A DNA stretch of 26,839 nt, from contig CAJTKB010000018.1 of the NCBI GenBank assembly GCA_910576925.1, positions 1-26,839 of the forward strand. The letters are read 5' to 3'. The position numbers and the translations under genes are program-made. Positions 1 through 5,909 of this stretch are shown piece after piece (within the stretch, counting starts at the first letter, position 1; each line of letters opens with the position of its first letter). The DNA comes from an uncultured Bacilli bacterium (GTDB lineage Bacteria > Bacillota_I > Bacilli_A > RF39 > UBA660). The notes under the pieces were generated by a model. It searched no databases. It saw nothing but the letters and a program-made list of their open reading frames with translations, and was not told the origin of the DNA.

Positions 1-4
1 TAAC

Positions 5-41
5 TTGGACACAATTATTTTTAGTGTCCAACTTCGTTTTT
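5..41 (+). terminator. Hairpin with T-run, probable terminator of an upstream gene
   Basis: An 8-bp perfect inverted repeat, TTGGACAC (5-12) and GTGTCCAA (24-31), encloses an 11-base loop and is followed after five bases by a T5 run (37-41). The shape fits an intrinsic terminator for a plus-strand gene left of the window, although the T-run is offset and the gene itself is not visible. Confidence 0.5.
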
Positions 42-62
42 CAATTAACAAAATATAATTAA

Positions 63-103
63 TGTAAATTTACACTTGACTATTTATGTAAAACTGTTAA
101 AAT
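63..103 (+). promoter_or_regulatory. Promoter with 12-bp palindromic operator candidate
   Basis: The -35 is TTGACT (76-81), the spacer is 16 bases and the -10 is TAAAAT (98-103), 22 bases before the ATG at 126. A perfect 12-bp palindrome TGTAAATTTACA (63-74) abuts the -35, and a third TGTAAA half-site lies in the spacer (87-92). This layout suggests repressor or activator binding, possibly autoregulation by the HTH protein it serves; that link is inference. Confidence 0.5.
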
Positions 104-125
104 TGATTATAGGAGGGTATCAAAC

Positions 126-896
126 ATGAAGGATTTAAACAGAGTATTGACTGAAGTTGGAATTTCTAAAGTTAGATTATCTAAATATTTAGGTGTTTCA
201 CGACAAATGTTATATAATTATCTAGCTTTAAATAGTTTAGATGAATGGCCTAAAGAGAAAAAAGTAAAAGTACTTGATTTATTAGGTGTTAATGGAGAAA
301 ATGACATCAAAAATATTACAGTAGATGGAAGCTATATAACTTTAGTTGAAGAAAGAATTAATGAAGGAGTTAAAATGTCTGCTGGTAGGGGAGAAGTATA
401 CTCTGATTTGAAAGGTTTTAGTCGAAAAGAACAAGAGTTACTTTCAGACATAATTAAATTATTAAAAGAAAAATTAGCCGAGGATAATACAAAGAATACA
501 TATAATTCATATACTTATTTGTATCATTTTATACAATCTATGGGAACTACTGATGAATTAAAGTACATATTAGGATATATGTCTAAATCTTTAGGTTTTA
601 CTGATCCTATGGAATTTGCTTTCAACAAAGATAAACAATTGATTTTTGAAAGTATTTTATTTAGTGCAATGACACTGTATAATAATGGTGGTGCATCACG
701 TAATAAAATAAGTGAAACACATAAAAAGTTTGTAGAAGATATAAATAATAAAAAAGAAGAGAAATTAAGTAGAACACAAGAACTAAACACAGCAAAAATT
801 CAAGCTTTAAAGGAACTTGGATATACTGAAATTAATGAGGCTAATGCTAAAGAAGTTTTAGAAAAAATTGCAGAAATTCAATCTAGAAAAGTATAA
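126..896 (+). CDS. Helix-turn-helix domain protein, function unknown
   Basis: A 256-aa soluble protein with no signal peptide or membrane segment. Residues about 9-33 (KVRLSKYLGVSRQMLYNYLA) read as a helix-turn-helix of the Cro/C1 or MerR-like kind, with the SRQMLYNY stretch as the likely recognition helix. The rest is charged and largely helical, with a long middle region (about 90-200) and a Lys/Glu-rich C-terminal helix (about 205-256). The start is fixed by AGGAGGG at 111-117. It sits alone behind its own promoter, with a weak A/T hairpin after the stop. A DNA-binding regulator is the best guess from the N-terminus, but the C-terminal 200 residues match no family I recognise, and a phage- or island-derived origin cannot be excluded. 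Confidence 0.6.
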   Translation: MKDLNRVLTEVGISKVRLSKYLGVSRQMLYNYLALNSLDEWPKEKKVKVLDLLGVNGENDIKNITVDGSYITLVEERINEGVKMSAGRGEVYSDLKGFSRKEQELLSDIIKLLKEKLAEDNTKNTYNSYTYLYHFIQSMGTTDELKYILGYMSKSLGFTDPMEFAFNKDKQLIFESILFSAMTLYNNGGASRNKISETHKKFVEDINNKKEEKLSRTQELNTAKIQALKELGYTEINEANAKEVLEKIAEIQSRKV

Positions 897-921
897 TATA
901 ATTTTGAAAAAATATAAATTA

Positions 922-949
922 AAAAGAAAATATGTATTTATTTTCTTTT
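922..949. terminator. A/T-rich hairpin between convergent genes
   Basis: AAAAGAAAAT (922-931) pairs perfectly with ATTTTCTTTT (940-949) over an 8-base loop. It lies just after the HTH gene and overlaps the last codons of the small minus-strand gene. The stem contains one G-C pair, so it is a weak, possibly bidirectional terminator. Confidence 0.35.
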
Positions 950-1072
950 ATTGTTTATGATTCTTTTAATAAATTTTAGTATATATATAATAATTACTAT
1001 TATGATTATTGTAGTAAATATATTTGGTTTTAGAAACAGTCCTTTAATTAATTGATCATTTATTTCTTTCAT
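938..1072 (-). CDS. Small single-span membrane peptide (44 aa)
   Basis: A 44-codon frame starting at ATG 1072 and ending in TAA at 938. The product begins with a charged/polar segment (MKEINDQLIKGLFLKP), continues with one strongly hydrophobic helix of about 17 residues (TIIIIVIIIYILKFI core, about 20-35), and ends in a Lys/Arg-rich tail, giving the orientation expected for an inner-tail-positive membrane peptide. AGAAAGG (1081-1087) lies 8 bases before the ATG, and a good promoter (TTGCGT-17-TATAAT) stands about 33 bases further up. Promoter, ribosome site and membrane profile together argue that it is real. Its function is unknown; type I toxin peptides and small regulatory membrane proteins have this look, but no antisense RNA is evident. 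Confidence 0.6.
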   Translation of the reverse strand: MKEINDQLIKGLFLKPNIFTTIIIIVIIIYILKFIKRIINNKRK

Positions 1073-1111
1073 TTTTAATTCCTTTCTAAAGTATTAAATT
1101 TTATGGGGCTT

Positions 1112-1140
1112 ATTATAACATTAATTATAATGTTACGCAA
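1112..1140 (-). promoter_or_regulatory. Promoter with palindrome in spacer (operator candidate)
   Basis: On the minus strand TTGCGT (1140-1135), a 17-base spacer and a perfect TATAAT (1117-1112) form a consensus promoter for the 44-aa peptide. An inverted repeat TAACATTA-N4-TAATGTTA (1116-1135) fills the spacer and touches both hexamers, the position of a classic steric repressor operator. Confidence 0.6.
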
Positions 1141-1439
1141 GAAGTTAACATAATATTAATTATAGGAAGTGAATTAAATCTTATTAATAGATAGTATTTC
1201 TGTTTCATTTAGGCTTTTTAGTATAGTTTTATATAGATATAAAATAATATTGGTATGTCAGATTTCTACATTTATTGTTATAGTCTTTTACTATTATAGG
1301 ATTATAATGATATTTTAAAATTATTATATTATTTTTTATTAAATTAAAAATGTATTCCTCTTAATAAAAATTGGTTTTTATTAAAAATATGAATATAATT
1401 GCCTATTATTTGCCATAATATGATTGGGAGGATAATAAA
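1141..1439. other. AT-rich intergenic stretch with hairpin and weak promoter
   Basis: I find no convincing frame with a ribosome site here. A perfect 10-bp inverted repeat TTAATAAAAA-TTGG-TTTTTATTAA occupies 1361-1384. A possible plus-strand promoter for the DUF1540 gene is TTGGTT (1371-1376), 17 bases, TATAAT (1394-1399), so the hairpin overlaps its -35. Confidence 0.35.
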
Positions 1440-1679
1440 ATGAAAAAAGATCAAAATAAATCAACAGATAATATTAATGCTTCTATTAAGTGTAACGTAG
1501 AAAGTTGTAAATATAACGACTGTGAAGAGGGTAATTGTACTCTAGATAAAATTGAAGTAGATTGCACTTGCGATAATTGTGATTGTACTGATACAAAAGA
1601 AACGATCTGTAAATCATTTAGTTGCTGTGATGATAAGTGTTCTGATGATAATGAGAATACTTCTAACGAAGAAGAGTAG
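1440..1679 (+). CDS. DUF1540 domain-containing cysteine-rich protein
   Basis: A 79-aa acidic protein with 13 cysteines. The spacing SIKCNVESCKYND...C...C.L.KI.VDC, followed by ETICKSF, is the pattern of DUF1540, a short Firmicutes family thought to bind metal through its conserved cysteines and of unknown function. Extra cysteines in the middle (CTCDNCDC) and near the end (CCDDKC) go beyond the minimal domain and suggest more than one metal site. The start follows GGGAGG (1426-1431). The last 15 residues are a Glu/Asp/Asn-rich disordered tail. It is monocistronic, with a terminator directly overlapping the stop codon. Confidence 0.8.
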   Translation: MKKDQNKSTDNINASIKCNVESCKYNDCEEGNCTLDKIEVDCTCDNCDCTDTKETICKSFSCCDDKCSDDNENTSNEEE

Positions 1680-1699
1680 GTTACTACTACTCTTTTTTT
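1672..1699 (+). terminator. Intrinsic terminator of the DUF1540 gene
   Basis: AAGAGTAG (1672-1679) pairs with CTACTCTT (1687-1694) over a 7-base loop and runs into a T7 tract (1693-1699). The stem includes the stop codon region. Confidence 0.8.
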
Positions 1700-1747
1700 A
1701 GTTTATATACTCTTACTTACTAAATTTACCCTACTACTACTCTATTT

Positions 1748-2917
1748 TTAATTTAATTCATTTAATAAAGAGTTACCAATTTCAGGTACTGTTAGTTCGA
1801 AATTATCGGCAATTGTAGCCCCAATATCTGCTAATGTATCTAGAGTAGGAAGTCTTTTTGGTGTAATGAAGGATCTACTATATATCAATACTGGTACATT
1901 TTCTCTTGTATGATCATTTCCTGTAAATGTTGGATCATTACCATGATCTGCTGTAATTATTAATAAGTCATCTGTTTCTAGTTTGTTTAGAATCATAGGA
2001 ATGTTTACATCAAATTCTTCTAATGCTTTTGCATATCCTTCTACATCTCTTGTATGTCCATAGTGATTGTCAAAATCATTTAAATTTATCATACATAAAC
2101 CAGTAAAACTTTTATCCATTATTGTTACCAATTTGTTTATTGCTTCTTCGTTAGTTGAAGCTTTTATTGTTTTATTTATTCCTTGTTGATCAAAAATATC
2201 ATTTATTTTTCCTATTCCTATAACATTGTAATTATTTTCATTTAGACTATCTAAAATCGTTTTATGAGGGGGCTTTACAGCATAGTCTTTTCTTCCTGCG
2301 GAACTTAATTTGAAAACTCCATTACTATTATAGAAAGGACGAGCTATTACTCTACCTACTCTCCACTCTTCTCTTAATGTTATTTCTCTTATTTTTTCAC
2401 AATATTCCTGAAGTGTAGATACTGGTATTATATCTTCGTTTGCGGCTATTTGAAGATCTGAATCTGCTGATGTGTAAACTATTAATGAACCATAATTTGT
2501 TGCTATCTCGCCTAATTCATTTATGATGTCTATACTATTATTACAGCATTTATTACCGAGAATTCTTCTCCCTGTTATATATTCTATACTATTTAATATT
2601 TCTAGTGGGAATCCATCGTTGAATGTCTTAAATGGTATATTTGACATAATTCCCATAATTTCATAATGTCCATTTAAGCTATCTTTCCCTGCGTTATTAG
2701 GCTTGGCAGTAGTGTAATATGCTTCTACATCTTCTGAGTCATTCATATTTAAGGTATTAATAAGTCCTATTTTTTTTAGATTTGGTATAAATGGATCTGC
2801 TTTTTCTATAATATGTCCTAGAGTGTTTGCACCTATATCATTATATTTTTCGGCATCAATTGTTGCACCAACTCCAACTGAGTCTAATACTATTAAAAAT
2901 ATTCTTTTATATTTCAT
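1748..2917 (-). CDS. deoB: Phosphopentomutase
   Basis: A 389-aa enzyme of the alkaline phosphatase superfamily that interconverts ribose/deoxyribose 1-phosphate and 5-phosphate in nucleoside catabolism and salvage. Length matches the family (about 390). The metal-binding core is visible: LIVLDSVGVG with D12, DFDNHYGHTRD, and TADHGNDP followed by GNDHTREN near the C-terminus. The cap-domain phrase GSLIVYTSADSDLQIAANE is also typical. In the motif usually read KDTxTGHWE, this protein has KDSLNGHYE: Ser80 stands where Bacillus cereus DeoB carries the phosphorylated Thr85, and Asn82 replaces a second Thr. Serine is the nucleophile in alkaline phosphatase, so activity is still plausible. It lies 12 bases behind xerD, as in Bacillus (ripX-drm), with AAGGAGGAG as ribosome site. 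Confidence 0.95.
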   Translation of the reverse strand: MKYKRIFLIVLDSVGVGATIDAEKYNDIGANTLGHIIEKADPFIPNLKKIGLINTLNMNDSEDVEAYYTTAKPNNAGKDSLNGHYEIMGIMSNIPFKTFNDGFPLEILNSIEYITGRRILGNKCCNNSIDIINELGEIATNYGSLIVYTSADSDLQIAANEDIIPVSTLQEYCEKIREITLREEWRVGRVIARPFYNSNGVFKLSSAGRKDYAVKPPHKTILDSLNENNYNVIGIGKINDIFDQQGINKTIKASTNEEAINKLVTIMDKSFTGLCMINLNDFDNHYGHTRDVEGYAKALEEFDVNIPMILNKLETDDLLIITADHGNDPTFTGNDHTRENVPVLIYSRSFITPKRLPTLDTLADIGATIADNFELTVPEIGNSLLNELN

Positions 2918-2929
2918 ATATACTCCTCC

Positions 2930-3829
2930 TTATTTTTTTGTTCGTGGATGATATTCATTATAGTCTTTTTTTATTTTGTCGTTATTGATGTGTGTATATA
3001 TTCTAGTTGTTGATATATCTGCATGTCCTAACATTTCTTGGATACTTCTTAAATCCGCTCCATGATTTAAAAGCTGAGTTGCAAAAGAATGTCTTAAAGT
3101 GTGAGGTGATATATCTTCATTTAAGTTTTTATCTTTTAGAATTTTTTTAAGTATTATGAAGAAACCTTGTCTAGTCATTTTTTTACCATGGTTATTTAAA
3201 AAAAGAGCCTCATCATTTTTGTCTTTTAAAAGTAGACAACGTTTCTCCAAATATAAGTTTAAATAATACATAGAATACTCCCCTATTGGAATTATTCTTT
3301 CTTTATTCCCTTTTCCTATAATTCTTATTATACAGTTAGTAAAATCTAAATTATTAACTGTTACATTTATTAATTCACTAACTCTTAGACCTGAAGAATA
3401 AATAAGTTCTAACATTGCTTTGTTTCTATAATCAAATGGATCATTTAAAGGAATATCTAAAAGAATTTTTATTTCATTATCATTTAGTACTCTAGGTAAT
3501 TTTTTTATCGTTTTTGGCCTTGTGATAGAAGCTGCTGGATTATGCTTTATTATTTTTTCTCTTTCTAAATAAATATAGAAATTTTTGATTACAGTTAATT
3601 TGTGAGCAATAGTTGTAGTTTTATCGTTAAGAGTGGTTTGATGTTTTAAAAAATTTTCTATATCTCTTTCAGTTGTACACTCTATTTTGAAATCTTCTTT
3701 ATATATATTTTTTAAATAGTTTATATACACATTTAAATCATTTTCGTATGATTCTTTTGTTTTTTCTGATAAGCCTTTTTCAAATATACAGTAGTTTAGA
3801 AAGTCTAAGACAGCAGTTTTATAGTTCAT
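2930..3829 (-). CDS. xerD: Site-specific tyrosine recombinase XerD-like
   Basis: A 299-aa tyrosine recombinase, the usual XerC/XerD length, which resolves chromosome dimers at dif sites together with a partner. The N-terminal SAM-like core-binding domain covers about 1-95 (FLNYCIFEKGLSEKT...). The catalytic domain shows R149 (SSGLRVSEL), K173 in the beta-hairpin (IGKGNKER), H243-x-x-R246 (SPHTLRHSFA), H269 (MLGHADISTT) and the nucleophile Y278 (RIYTHI), so all active-site residues are present. Its position directly before deoB matches the Firmicutes ripX/xerD locus, which favours XerD over XerC or an integrase. AGGTGG precedes the ATG. The operon promoter is proposed just upstream. Confidence 0.93.
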   Translation of the reverse strand: MNYKTAVLDFLNYCIFEKGLSEKTKESYENDLNVYINYLKNIYKEDFKIECTTERDIENFLKHQTTLNDKTTTIAHKLTVIKNFYIYLEREKIIKHNPAASITRPKTIKKLPRVLNDNEIKILLDIPLNDPFDYRNKAMLELIYSSGLRVSELINVTVNNLDFTNCIIRIIGKGNKERIIPIGEYSMYYLNLYLEKRCLLLKDKNDEALFLNNHGKKMTRQGFFIILKKILKDKNLNEDISPHTLRHSFATQLLNHGADLRSIQEMLGHADISTTRIYTHINNDKIKKDYNEYHPRTKK

Positions 3830-3845
3830 AATACCACCTTTAAAT

Positions 3846-3874
3846 ATTATATATTATTTTAAATAAAAAAACAA
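3846..3874 (-). promoter_or_regulatory. Candidate promoter for xerD-deoB
   Basis: On the minus strand TTGTTT (3874-3869), 17 bases, then a perfect TATAAT (3851-3846), about 17 bases before the xerD ATG. It overlaps the downstream arm of the sortase terminator, so upstream transcription stops where xerD transcription begins. The -35 is weak. Confidence 0.45.
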
Positions 3875-3922
3875 TATTTCAGAAAGTGACTTATTGATTT
3901 TTCTAAATTGAAATATTGTTTT
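3865..3922 (-). terminator. Strong terminator after the sortase gene
   Basis: A 14-bp perfect stem (3909-3922 with 3868-3881; core ACAATATTTCA / TGAAATATTGT) is followed on the minus strand by a run of Ts. The 27-base loop holds a further AGAAA/TTTCT pairing. Confidence 0.8.
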
Positions 3923-3925
3923 GTC

Positions 3926-4771
3926 TTAATTTTTTTCTTGAATTTTAATTAATTTTGCATGTACTACTAGTTTTTCACTCTCACTATAGCAAGTTGATAA
4001 TGTTAAAATGTTATTGCTTATATCTGCAGTTGTTTTAAAATCATAAATACTACGATTTGTTACTGTATTTAAAAATTCGGAAAAATCTTTTTCTTTTAGA
4101 AAGTTAATTTGAATGTAGTCATTTGTTGTTGGGATTTTATAGATACTAAATATTTGCCATAGCATATTTTTTTGTTGTGTGGAGAAATTAATGATAAAAT
4201 TGTTTTTGCTACTGTACCATTTATTACTTAAAATATTTTTTAAACTTCCAAACATAGTACCATCCTTTCTTCCATGAGCATATATTATTGTATTCTTTTC
4301 TAGATTGTTGATATTATTTCGATAATCCATAAAAATCCATCCAGCCTTATTTTTGAATTTGTTAAAACTATGATTTAAGTAATATTCATTGTCTTTATGT
4401 TGGACTACAGGGTAATTTATATTGGTTCCGTTTACTTTAATCCAAGCGACAGTTTCCTTATTTTGATTTACTAAATCAGAAAAATTGACATTCAAATAAT
4501 CCATTTTTGTAAAATCCCAATATGGATCAGATGATTGTATTTTTTCTTCATCAATTACCTTAATTTCCGTTTCGTTTGGTTTTACTTTTGTTAGTTTTGT
4601 TTTCTCTTTTATTTTTGATATCTCTTTTTTACTATTATTGTTATCCTTAATCCAACGGATAATGTGAAAACTACTATAGATTGTTGTCGTTATTGAAATT
4701 ATAACTATTAATTTTAAAAATATAATTTTCACTTTTCTTTTAATTTTAATTTTCCTTTTAATCTTTTTCAT
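3926..4771 (-). CDS. Class B-like sortase (transpeptidase)
   Basis: A membrane-bound cysteine transpeptidase of about 281 aa that would attach surface proteins to peptidoglycan. After a very basic N-terminus (KKIKRKIKIKRKVK) comes one membrane segment (about 17-37), a Lys-rich linker, and a sortase B fold with typical phrases: VNYPVVQ-like INYPVVQHKDNEYYLNHSF, GWIFMDYRN, TIIYAHGRKDGTMFGSL and LTLSTC. Catalytic His166 and Cys261 are present (numbered from the chosen start). The position where family members have the catalytic Arg before VVHAKL is Lys267 (SESEKLVVHAKL). An earlier in-frame ATG at 4783 lacks a ribosome site, while GGAG at 4775-4778 stands properly before ATG 4771. It follows its probable substrate, the NPNTLD-tailed protein, in one operon. 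Confidence 0.9.
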   Translation of the reverse strand: MKKIKRKIKIKRKVKIIFLKLIVIISITTTIYSSFHIIRWIKDNNNSKKEISKIKEKTKLTKVKPNETEIKVIDEEKIQSSDPYWDFTKMDYLNVNFSDLVNQNKETVAWIKVNGTNINYPVVQHKDNEYYLNHSFNKFKNKAGWIFMDYRNNINNLEKNTIIYAHGRKDGTMFGSLKNILSNKWYSSKNNFIINFSTQQKNMLWQIFSIYKIPTTNDYIQINFLKEKDFSEFLNTVTNRSIYDFKTTADISNNILTLSTCYSESEKLVVHAKLIKIQEKN

Positions 4772-4785
4772 TGTATACTCCATAA

Positions 4786-4812
4786 AAAGTTCTATGGGTT
4801 ACATAGAACTTT
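4786..4812 (-). other. Intercistronic hairpin between surface protein and sortase genes
   Basis: A perfect 11-bp stem AAAGTTCTATG / CATAGAACTTT with a 5-base loop spans the stop codon of the upstream gene and ends seven bases before the sortase Shine-Dalgarno. Only UUUUU with three of its Us in the stem follows, so it may be a partial terminator or a stabiliser that makes more substrate than sortase. Confidence 0.6.
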
Positions 4813-5830
4813 AAATTTTATTTGTTTTTTTCTTTAATATGATAGTGCTACTTATGAGGATAATACTTCCAATTATTAAGACTATTATATAAGCTTGAAT
4901 ACTATCTAATGTATTTGGATTTTTTTCATTTGTTGAATTATTTACTGTAGTACTTGAATTATTTTCTGTAATATTTTTTCCATATATTATATATTCTGAT
5001 AAGCTATTTGTGTTAAATACTACACATCCATCTTTATATTCTACGTTATTTATTTCACTAGTTGTTCCATTACTATTTATTGAGATTACTTTATATATAT
5101 CGTATTTTTTATTTATTGGAATATTAATAGTAAAATTTCCATTAGTTAATGGTACTATATTATTTTGATCATCCATAACTTTAATATCATACGATATGAT
5201 ATTATCAAATTCGTCTATTGCTTCATTTCTATTGGTTATTGTTGCTTTTAAAATATGATTTTTGTTAAGCGCTTTTAAAGAGTTAATGATTATTCCGCTA
5301 TTTAAATCACTAAATTCTTTTTTGTTATCTTTCATATCTTTTAATACATCGTATTTATTAGGGCTGTTATATAAATTTATAATTGCTGTTTCTATTTCTC
5401 TTTGTTTTGAATCATTAATATAACCGCTGAAAGTTTTTTCACCTATAACAATGTATGGTGTAACATTTGCTTCTTCTCTTAAGAAGCTTTGAACTTTAAT
5501 TCTTAAACTATTATTTAACTGATTATTTCCTACTTCATAGCTTATTACTCTAATTTTATCAGCATAATTTACTAGAAGTGTATTTGCTATATATTTATAG
5601 AAGTTTTTACAATTTAAACATCCATCTTTTCTAAATATATAAATTGTTGCTTTATCTTCTGTATCTTGATAATTTGTAAGATCGCCAGTTATATTTTCTT
5701 TGGTGAAGGTTTCTTGTAATGTTTCGCTAGTATAAATTGTTAAGTCCAATTCTTTGGCTTTAACAGTTAGTGGAAACATAATGATTGAAATTAGCATTAT
5801 TACAACTATTGTAATTGTTTTATTTTTCAT
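4811..5830 (-). CDS. Secreted thioredoxin-fold protein with sortase sorting signal
   Basis: A 339-aa exported protein. Residues 1-25 form a signal peptide (KNKT, hydrophobic core, cut near VKA). A thioredoxin-like domain follows (about 55-150), with the redox motif CLNC (C71, C74) in IYIFRKDGCLNCKNF and the matching cis-proline in NVTPYIVIG (P125) and a FSGY ending typical of thioredoxin/glutaredoxin folds. A beta-rich region of unknown kind covers about 170-285. The C-terminus is a cell-wall sorting signal: NPNTLD (304-309), a hydrophobic stretch, and KKKTNKI. NPxT-type signals are those used by class B-like sortases, and a sortase gene follows. The start at 5830 has GGAG in front; the longer frame to 5851 would begin at the -10 box. 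It probably acts in disulphide exchange at the wall; substrates are unknown. Confidence 0.85.
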   Translation of the reverse strand: MKNKTITIVVIMLISIIMFPLTVKAKELDLTIYTSETLQETFTKENITGDLTNYQDTEDKATIYIFRKDGCLNCKNFYKYIANTLLVNYADKIRVISYEVGNNQLNNSLRIKVQSFLREEANVTPYIVIGEKTFSGYINDSKQREIETAIINLYNSPNKYDVLKDMKDNKKEFSDLNSGIIINSLKALNKNHILKATITNRNEAIDEFDNIISYDIKVMDDQNNIVPLTNGNFTINIPINKKYDIYKVISINSNGTTSEINNVEYKDGCVVFNTNSLSEYIIYGKNITENNSSTTVNNSTNEKNPNTLDSIQAYIIVLIIGSIILISSTIILKKKTNKI

Positions 5831-5851
5831 ACTTTCTCCTTTTTCTGTCAT

Positions 5852-5880
5852 ATTTTACTTTATGCCAATTAATTTGTCAA
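5852..5880 (-). promoter_or_regulatory. Promoter of the surface protein-sortase operon
   Basis: Consensus TTGACA (5880-5875), a 17-base spacer and TAAAAT (5857-5852) on the minus strand, with a start point expected near 5845. This rules out the longer reading of the downstream gene from 5851. Confidence 0.8.
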
Positions 5881-5909
5881 TATTTTTTGTTTTGAAGCTT
5901 TACAATACC

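Noticed and set aside
1141..1439. A CRISPR or tandem repeat array in the AT-rich gap
   Set aside because: No regularly spaced direct repeats are present; the similarities are short A/T runs only.
2930..3829. The tyrosine recombinase as an integrase of a mobile island
   Set aside because: Length, motifs and the xerD-deoB order are those of the housekeeping recombinase, and no tRNA or attachment repeat is next to it.
3868..3922. The inverted repeat before xerD as a dif-like recombination site
   Set aside because: The stem is followed by a T-run in the sortase direction and the loop is 27 bases; dif sites have 11-bp arms with a 6-base centre.
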